Assembly (NCBI RefSeq): GCF_964340395.1
Contig: NC_135550.1
Coordinates: forward strand, 14,125,908-14,187,907
Length of the DNA stretch: 62,000 nucleotides
Direction: 5' to 3'
Origin: Glandiceps talaboti
Lineage: Eukaryota > Hemichordata > Enteropneusta > Spengelidae
The notes below the pieces were generated by a model. That model was not told the DNA's origin. It was given only the letters and a program-made list of their open reading frames with translations, and ran no database searches. Shown in pieces: positions 28,370 through 45,285 of this stretch (its first letter is position 1; each line of letters starts with the position of its first letter). Position numbers and translations under genes: made by a program.

Positions 28370-28422
<53 letters not shown>

Positions 28423-28428
28423 ATACCT
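28232..28428. repeat. (CTGT)n compound microsatellite, unit B
   Basis: Long CTGT runs with a CTGC/CCTA centre, homologous to 16826–17017. Confidence 0.95.
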
Positions 28429-28973
28429 TACACCTCTACATGGGAACTATTATGGAAACAATATTTTTTGTCTCTTAAGCATCAAAATTACTGTCAAACA
28501 AATCTCACAGTATGACTATGTGTGATCTTAATTGAGTCATTATAGAACGTTTAATACGAGACATTCACCCTACTAAATAATTTTCTTTTAATAATAATAA
28601 TAAAAATAATATACGTTGGAAAAAATGTTGAGGCTTCAATTTATGTATGGTATACAGTAGAACACATTGGTCCAAGAAGTGGGCGCCCTCAACTACACTT
28701 TCTCTGTTCGTGGATGATTTGATAGTCAGTTCTCTATCAACGATGAACTCTACCTGGAAACAGATGTAAAATAGAATTACGAGGTTATGTTGAAAAACAA
28801 TGCCCTTTGTCTGTGATCCTTAAACCAATATTTATTTACTATGCAAAATATTGCATGTATAGAAATGAATAAAGAAATAAACAACACAAGTGTATATGGT
28901 TATTTGTGTATTTGTTTAATTGAATATATAAATTGTAAAATTGAAAGCACGACACACACACACGACTCCACCC

Positions 28974-33268
<4,295 letters not shown>

Positions 33269-33386
33269 TGTGTTTACTACGAAGTTCAAGACGTACTTAC
33301 AAGTGTACCACTATTGTAAAATAGTTCTGTACTAATAATAGTCGTCGCGCAGAACTTTGGTGAGATTCTATTCGTTGATTCTTTCA

Positions 33387-33394
33387 TGACGTCA
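33387..33394. promoter_or_regulatory. CRE (TGACGTCA) upstream of kinase B
   Basis: Perfect CRE about 120 bp upstream of the start codon at 33268. Confidence 0.5.
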
Positions 33395-33561
33395 TGAATC
33401 ACTCAAAATCGATTACATACATGCGTCGTTGCTTCTGCGCGCCGTGATATATTTGTCTTGCGCACAGGTAATAAATGCTGCCTAATATTTGAAACCTAGA
33501 TGGAGACATGGCTTAACAATACGATACAGAAATTAAATTCGATTTATCGAATCAGGACCCT

Positions 33562-33935
33562 GTAATAATAATAATTATGATATTATATAACGCTTTCCCA
33601 CTTTGCGCTCAAAGCTATTTTCAATAATTATTATTACCCCCCCCCCTCCCCGGCACGGATCTATAGTGGCACAGCAGCCCTGTATACTTCCTCAGCTCCC
33701 TGGGAAGAATACCATTCGTTGCAGCCTATATAAGTGCACAGGATTAAAGTATTCACATTGCGACATATATCCTGTCAGGTCCCCAATTATACAGCTGGGT
33801 TGACTGTGGCACAGTCGTGGTTCAAATCTTGCCCAAGGACTTTAACCATTCAGAAACAAACGGCAGCGACTGGGCACGAACTTTCAACTTGCAGATTCGA
33901 AGCCAACCACTCTAACCATTCGCCACATATTTACA
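33562..33935. repeat. SINE-like dispersed repeat at the tail of unit B
   Basis: Full-length version of the element truncated at 23075–23390. It includes GTGGTTCAAATC and a later GCAGATTCGAAGCCAACCAC block. Transcription by polymerase III is possible but no clear A-box is seen. Confidence 0.5.
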
Positions 33936-34489
33936 ATTGGTATACAGTACATGTATTTAATTCTGCATTGTTGTTTGCTAATCAATTATAACATAGAAAT
34001 GTCCAAAAGTGATTATCTGAAATATAGCAGTGTTGCATGGATATACGCATGGGATTTTCACGTGTAAGCTTAGCGGAATTCCAGCAAAAGGGGCAAAGGT
34101 CTTTCAAATATACTTGACAAGGTGATTGTGGTAATGGGAAATATTGCACCGAAACAATTCCAATGTAGATTAGTATATCAAGGTTCGAGTTCGAGTGAAG
34201 TGTACTTCAGAATTCAATGTAGAAGTGGTCTTTATTTTTGCTGTACTTTATTTTAAATTAAATCAACGCTGTTTGATTCTATAAGAACGAAATGTGACAG
34301 TACGCTACTAGAAATACACAAGAAGTTATGAATGCATTTTTCATATTACTTCTTTAGCAAGTTTTCCCCCGGTAACAAACACATAACTCCAGAAAGTATG
34401 TTTTATTATTAACTGAGAAAGACGTAATTTGTTAATTCCGTAATCAAGCTGGGTCAATTTTCAGAGTAATGGTGAAGAGCGTCTTCCAG

Positions 34490-34925
34490 TTACTGGAGTA
34501 TGTAGCGATGATGATGATGATGATGATGATGATTGTGATTTAGTTTTGAATGTCATAGAGAACACGGATAGTGATACATGTACTGACTCAAGTAGTGACA
34601 GTGAGTCAGATTAGAGTGACACTGATAATGACAATGCTGAAGGTGAACGTGATGATGATGACAATGATATAAGGGTACTTTCACAAGTGACCTGATCAGG
34701 CAGAGTATGCACAACATGGAAAGCACGTTGTAGATACTAACTAGATTGTGTATGATTATAAGAGAAAGGTAACTAGCCAGTCTTTTACTGTTTGTCACTT
34801 TATATGTAGAAATATTGCTTTCTAATGCAAAATCGTCTATTTTGTATGTATACATATAATGGGAATATTGATTAACGTTCAGTTTATGCAATTGTCATGG
34901 GGAGGGTTATGTTTTACTAAACAGA
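34490..34925. repeat. Diverged copy of the acidic-repeat segment, between units B and C
   Basis: Matches 17500–17950 and 38815–39240: a (GATG)n tract, then GATTTAGTTTTGAATGTCAT, then shared non-coding sequence to the GTCATGGGG block. Its frame continues with extra Ser/Asp residues (DSSSDSESD) before a stop. It is a degraded element outside the normal position within the module. Confidence 0.6.
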
Positions 34926-35656
34926 CCATGTGTGATTTCCTCCGGCCCTCCCCCTTGTAAATACTGAAGACTCCTTGGTCAATCGCAACGAATGTATCAA
35001 TATTTTGCAACCGTTCTCCCAAAAATCAAATTTCATTACTAAAGAATTCTCTACAGAACGAAGGCGAGAACAACGGCTTAAAATCCTTGAACGGTTGGAT
35101 TCTCCTCAAACTACGTGTACGGACTAATTGTAAAATCTAGATAACAACAACATCCAGATCCATAGTCAAGCTTTTTTTATTTTTAAGATCAAATTCTAAA
35201 TACAAGGCCATGATTGCAAAGTTAAAACCCGTGAATTATGACACCCTCCCCCCATCCGCTGTTTGATTACATTATTCCTCGAGGTTTTTTTAAAACTAAA
35301 TTAACACGTAAACTATTTAATTCCATTTTCAAATCTCCACTAAAACAGTCCCAATTAAGTAAAGCCTCGAGTTCTACACAACATGACTGAGTTTTTGTAT
35401 TTTTTACAATTCCAAGGTAAAATATTTGTCCGTACAATATAATGTTCAAACTGATCATACCAAGACGAAGTTGTATACCTTGTGAATAGGAGATATTTGG
35501 CCATGCTGTAAACTCACAAAAGATCGACGAAAACATCGAATTCGTAATACCACACGAGCTTTTGGAAACACGAGTTGAAAATCAACAATAATTTCACGGA
35601 AAAATAAATTCTTCTTCGACAAAAACCTGTTTTACATTAACATAAAACCCAACAAT

Positions 35657-35670
35657 GTCACCATGGTAAC
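35657..35670. promoter_or_regulatory. RFX X-box-like palindrome (unit C)
   Basis: GTCACCATGGTAAC, identical to the sites in units A and B. Confidence 0.35.
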
Positions 35671-36614
35671 AAACTTTGCTCACTAAAAAATTACCATTAT
35701 ATTTTTAAAAAATAAATGCAATTTTTTTATATTTTCGAATCTGAAAAAGGACATGCACATTTTAGGAATTACTTGTATATTTATGGTACGCTTGGGATAA
35801 TATGTAAATCTAGTTCACTTGTCAAATGACGCCAACACGTGATTAACACGTACAATAAAAAAAGTGTTTCACAACATAACACAGAACGAAATTCAACCAC
35901 GATATTTTTCATAAAATGTGATCTAGGTAGTCAGGCTTTAACTTTCCAATCACTTTTTATTATTATTAGAAGTACCCAATAAGTTATGATTTCTAACTAT
36001 GCTGTGATGAACTCCCTAGCCTGAGAAAAATCTACAAGGAATCATTCCTATACAGAATGAAGCAGGTGATATCGATACAAAATTGTGTGTTGTTGCCTAG
36101 TTTTCACTGTAAATGAATATCTAGGGGCTACACAGTCACAGACAATAAATCGCGCCAGCTCCACTTTCATTGTCGCTCTAAAATATTGTCATCAATTTTA
36201 GAGTAACTAAATATAATCATAACCTTGATTTTGTAAAATTGTGAATAAAAATAAAATAAGAGAGATGTAAAAGATATACAGCATAGAATAATCATGGAGA
36301 TAGAAATACAGTCCACGGTCCATCCTACCTCCATGTAATGATTATATTAAACATTTTGAAACAGAAAAAAAAATTGGAATTTGACCACAGTCGTGAATAG
36401 CGTAATATAGAGATGGCCAACACAATGTAACAGAAATGTCAATCACTTCTATATGCATTGCTAGGATATGATGGGTGCGATATTGAATAAAACAATTGAA
36501 TTTCTTCACTGAATTGGAATAACAGATCTTGAATATATTAGCACCCTGTGAACTAAGGAAGCCCTAGAGGTGTGACCAATAAACGGCGTTTCATTATGAC
36601 AATAGCTGTGCCAA

Positions 36615-36643
36615 TCACTTTCCATAGAAATGTAGAAAGTGAA
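36615..36643 (+). promoter_or_regulatory. Palindromic IRF/ISRE-like element, RING copy C
   Basis: TCACTTTCC … AGAAAGTGAAC, as in unit A. Confidence 0.4.
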
Positions 36644-36701
36644 CTTATTGTTATGTTAAAAATATGGTATACATGCAGACATGGAGGCGTCTGGATATCT
36701 C

Positions 36702-36709
36702 TATAAATA
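36702..36709 (+). promoter_or_regulatory. TATA box of RING gene C
   Basis: TATAAATA at the conserved position. Confidence 0.6.
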
Positions 36710-36834
36710 TTGGTATGTTCTCTTACCGTCATCACAGACCCAGCTCAGGCAGCAAGACGTTCACGTAGAGGAGAGCTCAACAGTTGTTCCTGGACCAGCA
36801 CGTTATTAGAGGTATCGATACTTTCATATTTACC

Positions 36835-37584
36835 ATGGAACAAATCAAGAGTGGAGATTGCACTGCAAACTCACGGTGCGTCAAGTACCACACTGAAGAC
36901 ACAGACAAAATGTCAACATTTAGTTCTGAAGATATTGGATTTCAGTCATTTCTGTCGAAGGGACAGCCTATAACAGAGAGTTTCGTCCCCATTGCCGGGT
37001 TTGCAGTGACGTTAGCAGTACTACTGTACGTCGTTTTACCGTACTGTGTTGACGAACCTCATCTTACGATTCTCCTATATTCCACTATCTCTGTTGCTAT
37101 TACGTCACTTGTCGTTATAGCAACCAAACACAACGAAATGCAAGAAGAGAGAGAGAAGGAAAGAGACCAATTATATCAGATGAGGATTTCTGTTGTCATG
37201 GAATTGACAGAAAAGAATATTATCAGTCAACAGAACGATATCTTTCGTCAAGACATCTCAAGTTTGAAGGTGGACAAGCAATACTTGGCTCAAGAAAACA
37301 AAAAGTTATGGAGTGACGTCGGAAGCCAACGAAGGAAGATTCGTTCTCTTGAAGACTGTCTAGAAAAGATGACAGACAGTGATTCATCGGACGATGAAGA
37401 TGATGAAGATGATGGGAAAACAATGGACATTAATTGTTGTATTATTTGCATGGAAAGGGAAAGGAATATTGTGACTGGACCATGTCGTCATCTTTGTCTG
37501 TGTTCACATTGTGCCAGGAAAGTCAAACAGTGTCCACTTTGTAGGAAGAAAATCAAGAAGCACGTCAAGATATTTAGTGGGTAA
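36835..37584 (+). CDS. Two-transmembrane coiled-coil protein with C-terminal IAP-type RING (copy C)
   Basis: 249 residues from the ATG at 36835 (accATGG). It is identical to copy A from the first membrane segment to the C-terminus. The only differences are in the N-terminal 55 residues: C6S, Q17K, a two-residue deletion in the EDTDTDK run, P39Q and V55I. Membrane segments, coiled coil, acidic stretch and the IAP-type RING are all intact. The usual poly(A) hexamer is changed to AATGAA at about 38040. It is convergent with the damaged kinase copy C. Confidence 0.85.
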   Translation: MEQIKSGDCTANSRCVKYHTEDTDKMSTFSSEDIGFQSFLSKGQPITESFVPIAGFAVTLAVLLYVVLPYCVDEPHLTILLYSTISVAITSLVVIATKHNEMQEEREKERDQLYQMRISVVMELTEKNIISQQNDIFRQDISSLKVDKQYLAQENKKLWSDVGSQRRKIRSLEDCLEKMTDSDSSDDEDDEDDGKTMDINCCIICMERERNIVTGPCRHLCLCSHCARKVKQCPLCRKKIKKHVKIFSG

Positions 37585-37603
37585 TCCTGCATCTATTGAA
37601 TTC

Positions 37604-37790
37604 TCAGTGTACGTATTGACATTCAGACAATCTACCTAACTATAGACTCTCCACCATCGGAGCACACTGATACAAGACTGTCAATTCCCAGTGTACATAT
37701 TGACATCCAGGCAATCTACATAACCATAGACTCTCCACCAACGTTGGTGGAGGGTCTACGATGTGGCACACTGATACAAGACGATGTACA
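37604..37790. repeat. About two units of the 89-bp minisatellite (unit C)
   Basis: Same arrangement as in unit A, with CACCAACGTTGGTG at about 37737. Confidence 0.7.
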
Positions 37791-38153
37791 TTGATACAAA
37801 ACTATCAATATTGACGCCGTGAACTATGTGCACTAACCAGTGTGTCTGTTTATAAGACATTAGATTATGGCATTTGGAGATTGCAGGACTAAAAACTCTT
37901 GTGAAAAAATCAATACATGTATAACATATAGTAACGTGATTTTGTTGCAAAGATACATTCGAAATATAATTTAGAGACGATTTTTATTTACATTACAAGC
38001 CATGACTTAATTTATTGTCATTATTTATCTTTTAATCCAAATGAAGTTCATCTACAATTATATAGTTTCGTGCATTACACGTGTTATCTGTTATTCATTT
38101 GTTGAGATCTCGGACAATACATTCATACAAACATGCACACGCACATACAACCC

Positions 38154-38202
<49 letters not shown>

Positions 38203-38344
38203 ATGTATGAATGTATGAATGTATGTATGTATGTATGTATGTATGTATGTATATATGTATGTATGTTTGTTTGTTTGTCTGTCTGCTGCCTGCCTGCCTG
38301 CCTACCGCCCTCCCTACCTACCCACCTGTCTGTCTGTCTGTCTG
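38154..38344. repeat. (CTGT)n/(ATGT)n compound microsatellite, unit C
   Basis: Homologous to 16826–17017, with slightly different run lengths. Confidence 0.95.
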
Positions 38345-38483
38345 TACATAAGATATCATAATATTGAAGAAATAGGAACACCTTGTAGTCTAGTTTTTGT
38401 ACCTGAACACGTTGAATAAAACAGATATATACGACGCAAAACAATGGAAGAACGACACTAATGAACGGAACCTTCACTATTTT

Positions 38484-38816
38484 CAGGGGGGTAACATTTT
38501 ACAAACCTGTTCTTGGGGGAGGGTCATATTTCGCATTACAATATTTGGGGGGGGGGGTCACATTTTACAATCCGTAGTTTTGTGACCAAATTGAAGATTC
38601 AATTACTGTCAATTTTTTTTGTGCGTTTTGAGATTTAAAATTTGATGAGCACTCGACTCTTATTTTTCGAGTACTTTACATACCATATATAGTAAGAAAA
38701 TTGTTTAATACTATTAATACGATGCATTTTGTTGAGTGAACCACCTCACCTTATCACTCACACTGTCCGTAAATGTTGTTGTTAAAATGTGATGGTGGTG
38801 GTGGTGGTAGTGGTGT

Positions 38817-38860
<44 letters not shown>

Positions 38861-39265
38861 CTGATGATGATGATTTAGTTTTGAATGTCATAGAGAACAC
38901 GGACAGTGATACATTAACTGAAGGTGAAGGTGATGATGATGACAATGATATTTACAAGTGACCAGGTCAGGCAGAGTATGCACAACATGGAAAGCACGTT
39001 TTAGATACTAATTAGATTGTGTATGATTATAAGAGAAAGGTAACTAGCCAGTCTTTTACTGTTTGTCACTTTATATGTACAAACATTGCTTTCCAATACA
39101 GAGTCTAAATTATTTAATTTGTATGTATACATATAATGGGAATATTGATTAACGTTCAGTATATGCAATTGTCATGGGGGGGGTCATGTTTTACAAAATG
39201 AGACGAAGGGGAAGGTCGCTTTTTACAAATGGAGAATGGGGGAGGGTCATGTTTTTCTTAACAGA
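38484..39265. repeat. Dispersed segment with acidic-repeat frame (unit C)
   Basis: Near-identical to 17157–17965 of unit A, with shorter GGT and GATG runs. Confidence 0.55.
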
Positions 39266-40510
39266 TCCCCTTGTAAATACTGAAGGCTCTATAAATTAAC
39301 AGCTTGGGACTATTGTGAAAAGTAAAATTTTCTGTCTTAGGCATAAAAATTAGTGTCAAAGAAATCTCACAGTATGAGTATGTGTGATCTTAATTGAGTC
39401 ATTATAGAACGTTTAATACGAGACATTCACCCTACTAAATAATTTTCTTTTAATAATAATAAAAATAATATACGTTGGAAAAAAATGTTGAGGCTTCAAT
39501 TTATGTATGGTGTACAGTAGAACATTGGTCCAAGAAGTGGGCGCCCTCAACTATACTTTCTCTGTTCGTGGATGATTTGATAGTCAATTCTCTATACATT
39601 GTGGTTTCAACGATGAACTCTACTTGGAAACAGATGTGAAATAGAATTACAAGGTTATGTTGAAAAACAATGCCCTTTGTCTGCGATCGTTAAACCAATA
39701 GTTATTTACTATTCAAAATGTTGTATGTATAGAAATGAATAAAGAAATAAACAATACAAATGTATATGGTTATTTGTGTATTTGTTTAATTGAATATATA
39801 AATTGTAAAATTAAAAGCACGACACACACACACGCGACTCCACTCTCAGTCCGTCAACTTCAAGATCTCATCCAGAGTATCACGTACAACCAGGGCACTG
39901 GGACGATCAGAGGGGACCATGACACAACATAGCTCACACAGTTCTCTGAATGGTCCTTTCTCTAAAAGTTCGATGTTCATAGGCACGGTACTCTTGCCTC
40001 CCTCCAGTACTGACGTCATCATCTCCTCTATGTGTTTGTTTCTAGCGATGGTATAATAGGGCAGTTCGAGGCAGACTACTTCAGCCATGCTGCACCCGAG
40101 TGCCCAGATGTCTTTGGCTGTACTAGCTGCTGGTGGTCGTTTTCTAAACATTTCGGGTGATTTGTATCCCGTTGCACCACCATAAGGATACTCTGGATTT
40201 TCGATCAATGTTGAATATGTAAAGTCTGAAACTTTCACCACCATGTCTGGCTTGATTTGGACCTGAAGAAAAATGATATTCATTGTAATATTAAGGTGTA
40301 CAGGCCCAAGACTAAATAAAATAAAAAACATTGAATAATAAATAAATAAATCCAAGTTTGAATAAAAATAATAATAGCTTAAATCTAAAATACTTACTAA
40401 AGCATTGTCCAGTTTAATGTCATTATGTATTATACCATGCCTATGTAAAGCAGATATACCATTGGCGAAACCACGGCATAGTTTGAGTTTGGTGGTGAAA
40501 GACAACTGTA

Positions 40511-40766
<256 letters not shown>

Positions 40767-41225
40767 ATTAGCACCAACACAATTAGTTTCAGCATTCTTT
40801 AAATTGAGACTTTTCACTTGTATTGGTCACTACGATTTCTGAATTCAAAACGAGTACAATTTCACTGTATGCATACATAGTACAAGTATATCTCTACTTA
40901 CATCAGTTCTACTGTATACTAGGATATCTAAATCTAAACCATATACAATTTCCAGGGCAATGGTCGGTCCATCTTCGAACTCACGACAGACACCATAAAA
41001 CTTGACAACGTTTTCGCAATGTAGACTTTGCAGTTTTCTGAAGAAAAAAAACACGATTGTAACATTAATTTCAACTTTTAGTAGCAGCACATTTCTAAAT
41101 TCACTACTCTCTCCAACATTTAAAAAAAAAAGTTTGTTTCATGAAAATGATGTTATGTTATTAAACACATCAACACTCTCTTAGTAATGTTTCCAGTACT
41201 ATGTAAATCGAGTACAAATTAATTT

Positions 41226-41307
<82 letters not shown>

Positions 41308-41308
41308 T
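41226..41308. repeat. (CAAT)n microsatellite, unit C
   Basis: About 20 copies of CAAT in kinase intron 5. Confidence 0.9.
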
Positions 41309-41889
41309 CACCCACCAATCAAACTAACCATTAAAAGTCAAATAATTTTATACTCAGTTTTATCAGCTGTTCGGTAGTGTTTTATTTTTTCTTGTATCTT
41401 GATTTTGCAAATTTCGTTAGTTACAGATATACTGTCTGCAGATATACGAACGTTAACGTTGTCATAGTAACACAACTCTCACATTCTTACTGGTCAACCA
41501 TTCCAAAACTTAAAACCGTACCAATTATGGTCTGAAGAAGTGATGTTGTCTTACAGTCATGTCTTTAAATAGGTTTACTGCATAAGACGTCATGTTTTTA
41601 AACTTACCGGGTAATGTTAAATTCGTTGTCAATTAGTCGTGCGTAGGTGCTGCCTTTATGAGGGTATTTTTTGTTAAAACATTTCATGGCACATGGAGAT
41701 CGCCTTCCCCACGTGTACCCGATGTATACATTAGCGAAGGAGCCCGATCCTAGTTTGCTTGATGTATCTACTGCAATTTCGTGTTCTGGAAGCTCTGAGG
41801 AAAAAAATTTAAAATTTCGTAAATTGAAGTCTTGCCACTCTTGGCCTATTTCTTTTCAATTATATTCTAGTATATTTACATGTGTTACT

Positions 41890-42190
<301 letters not shown>

Positions 42191-42368
42191 CTTTGTAACT
42201 CATTCGCGCATTATCCAAACCAAAGCTTAGTCTCACTTCACTATATAAAATATTGGTCTGAGGCTAGGTGTAGCTGTTGCAAAGACATACCCAAAAGTTA
42301 AGGTTACAAATGCAATCGTAATTTTACTTTACCTGCTAAATCTTCAGTCTTTACACTATTACCGGTGC

Positions 42369-42935
42369 TATCAGAATCGACATCATGTTTAGGGCTATCA
42401 GAATCGACATCATGTTTAGTGCTATCAGAATCGACATCATGTTCAGGGCTATCAGAATCGACATCATGTTTAGTGCTATCAGAATCGACATCATGTTCAG
42501 TTGTATCAGAATCGACATCATGTTCAGTTGTATCAGAATCGACATAATGTTTAGGGCAATCAGAATCGACATCATGTTTAGGGCTATCAGAATCGACATC
42601 ATGTTTAGGGCTATCAGAATCGACATCATGTTCAGTGCTATCAGAATCGACATCATGTTTAGGGCTATCAGAATCGACATCATGTTTAGGGCTATCAGAA
42701 TCGACATCATGTTTAGGGCTATCAGAATCGACATCATGTTCAGGGCTATCAGAATCGACATCATCTTTAGGGCTATCAGAATCAACATCATGTTCAGGGC
42801 TATCAGAATCGATATCATGTTCAGGGCTATCAGAATCGACATCATGTTTAGGGCTATCAGAATCGACATCATGTTCAGGGCTATCAGAATCGACATCATG
42901 TTCAGGGCTATCAGAATCGTCATCATGTTCAGTTC
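42369..42935 (-). repeat. 27-bp coding minisatellite: 21 HDVDSDS repeats (kinase C exon 4)
   Basis: Twenty-one 9-residue units. The exon is 216 bp (8 × 27) longer than in copy B. Variant units include HYVDSDTTE and DDVDSDSPE. Confidence 0.9.
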
Positions 42936-44095
42936 CATGAATTTCAATATCTTCTAACTCTGTGTCTTTACAGTCCACTGGTTGTTGTGAATCGGAAAGG
43001 GTCATATTCTAGAAAGATGGAAGGTTTTGATTTAAATAAAATTGAATTTACAACTCTTTGTAATTGATGAAATCCAAGTAAGTTATCACAAGGATTTAAT
43101 TACCAAGAATGCGTAGTGTAGAATATTTTGTTGTCACCATGACAACTTGAAGTTCTCTAAACATCGTCAACGTACGGTATTCACTCACGTATATGGCACG
43201 AAACTTTTCAAAAGTTGGAAAAAAAGCTACAGCTAAAGTTCTAAAAATATCGTCAACATATATGATTTAATTTACTCACATCTCCTTTAATTTCTTCATC
43301 TTCATCTGATGCACCATCTCTCCTCTTTCTTCGATCTTTACGTGGTTTGCAACCAAACAATCTTCTCATACATTTGCCAATACGACGGAAGAAACGCCAG
43401 AATGGCCCCTTTCTTCGTACGTTTACGTTTTCCTCGGGTTTCTTTTCTTGGACATCAACGTTAACATTTTCCAAACTAAAATGACAAAATGTTTACGAAA
43501 GATCTTACAATTATGAAATATTTTGCTTTTAATCGAACGATGCTTTAAATTTGATAGAGTAAAATAACTTTTATTAACTTACCAATTGTCAGAAGTGTTA
43601 GGTTTTGATATCTGTGACGTAACATCAGAAGTGAGAGAGAGAGAGAGGGGGGGGGGAGATAATATTTTTATCACAACAATAATTTGATATTTTTACTAAC
43701 GATAGACAATAATTCGATATGTATTTAGAGTCTATCTTTGTATTCAAAGTCATTATATGCATACCTCCCTGTATACGTACTATATAGATATCGTACAAGG
43801 TTACATGTTATTGTACTCAGAAATGTTATAAATCAGTAAATCAACGGTATAAGACGACTCTGAATCAGTGATGTAAAGATAAAAAAAACCCACATCTTTA
43901 TCAATAACACATTATTGTCACTTACCTGCAGCAACTACGGCTAGTGGCAGAACTAAAGGATATACAACCGATATCATTGTGTTTACTACGAAGTTCAAGA
44001 CGTACTTACAAGTGTACAACTATTGTAAAATAGTTCTGTACTAATAATAGTCGTCGCGGAGAACTGTGGTGAGATTCTATTCGTTGATTCTTTCA

Positions 44096-44103
44096 TGACG
44101 TCA
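44096..44103. promoter_or_regulatory. CRE (TGACGTCA) upstream of kinase C
   Basis: Perfect CRE about 120 bp upstream of the exon 1 ATG (43977), although the gene behind it is damaged. Confidence 0.45.
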
Positions 44104-44275
44104 TAAATCACTCAAAATAGCGTAGATGCTTCGCGGATAAACGTTGCTTCTGCGCGCCGTGATATATTTGTCTTGCGCACAGGTATAAATGCTGCCTAAT
44201 ATTTGAAACCTAGATGGAGACATGGCTTAACAATACGATACAGCAATTAAATTCGATTTATCGAACCAGGACCCA

Positions 44276-44642
44276 GTAATAATAATAATAATTATGATTT
44301 CATATAACGCTTTCCCACTTTGCGCTCAAAGCGCTTTTCAATAATTATTATTACCCCCCCCCCCCCGGCACGGATCTATAGTGGCACAGAAGCCATGCAT
44401 ACTTCCTCAACTCCCTGGGAAGCATACAATCCGTTACAGCCTTTATAAGTGCACAGGATTAAAGTATTCACATTGCGACATATATCCTGTCAGGTTCCCA
44501 ATTATACAGCTGGGTTGACTGAGGCACAGTCGTGGTTCAAATCTTGCCCAAAGACTTTAACCACTCAGAAACAAACGGCAGCGACTGGGCACGAGCCTTC
44601 AACTTGCAGATTCGAAGCCAACCACTCTAACCATTCGCCATA
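44276..44642. repeat. SINE-like dispersed repeat at the tail of unit C
   Basis: Same element as 33562–33935. Shared sequence beyond it runs to about 45080, where homology to unit B ends. Confidence 0.5.
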
Positions 44643-45129
44643 TATTTGCAATTGGCATAAGGTATATGTATTTAATTCTGCCTTGTTGTTTGCCAATCAA
44701 TTATAACATAGAAATTTCCAAAAGTGATTATCTGAAATATAGTATGGATAAACGCATGGGATTTTCACGTGTAAACTTATTGGAATTCCAGCAAATGGGC
44801 AAAGGTCTTTCAAATATACTTGACAAGGTGATTGTGGTAATGGGAAATGTTGCACCGAAACAATTCCAATGTAGATTAATATATCAAGGTTCAAGTTCGA
44901 GTGAAGTGTACTTCAGAATTCAATGTAGTGGTCACTATTTTTGCTGTATTATATTTTAGATTAAATCAACGCTTTTTGATTCTATAAGAACGAAATGTGA
45001 CAGTACGCTACCAGGTATCATTTTGATTAAATCTCAGAAATACACAAGAAGTTATGAATGCATTTTTAATATTACTTCTCTGATGAGTTGGGTGACAGCA
45101 ATACGAAGGTATGTGTGTACGTGTATGCC

Positions 45130-45285
<156 letters not shown>

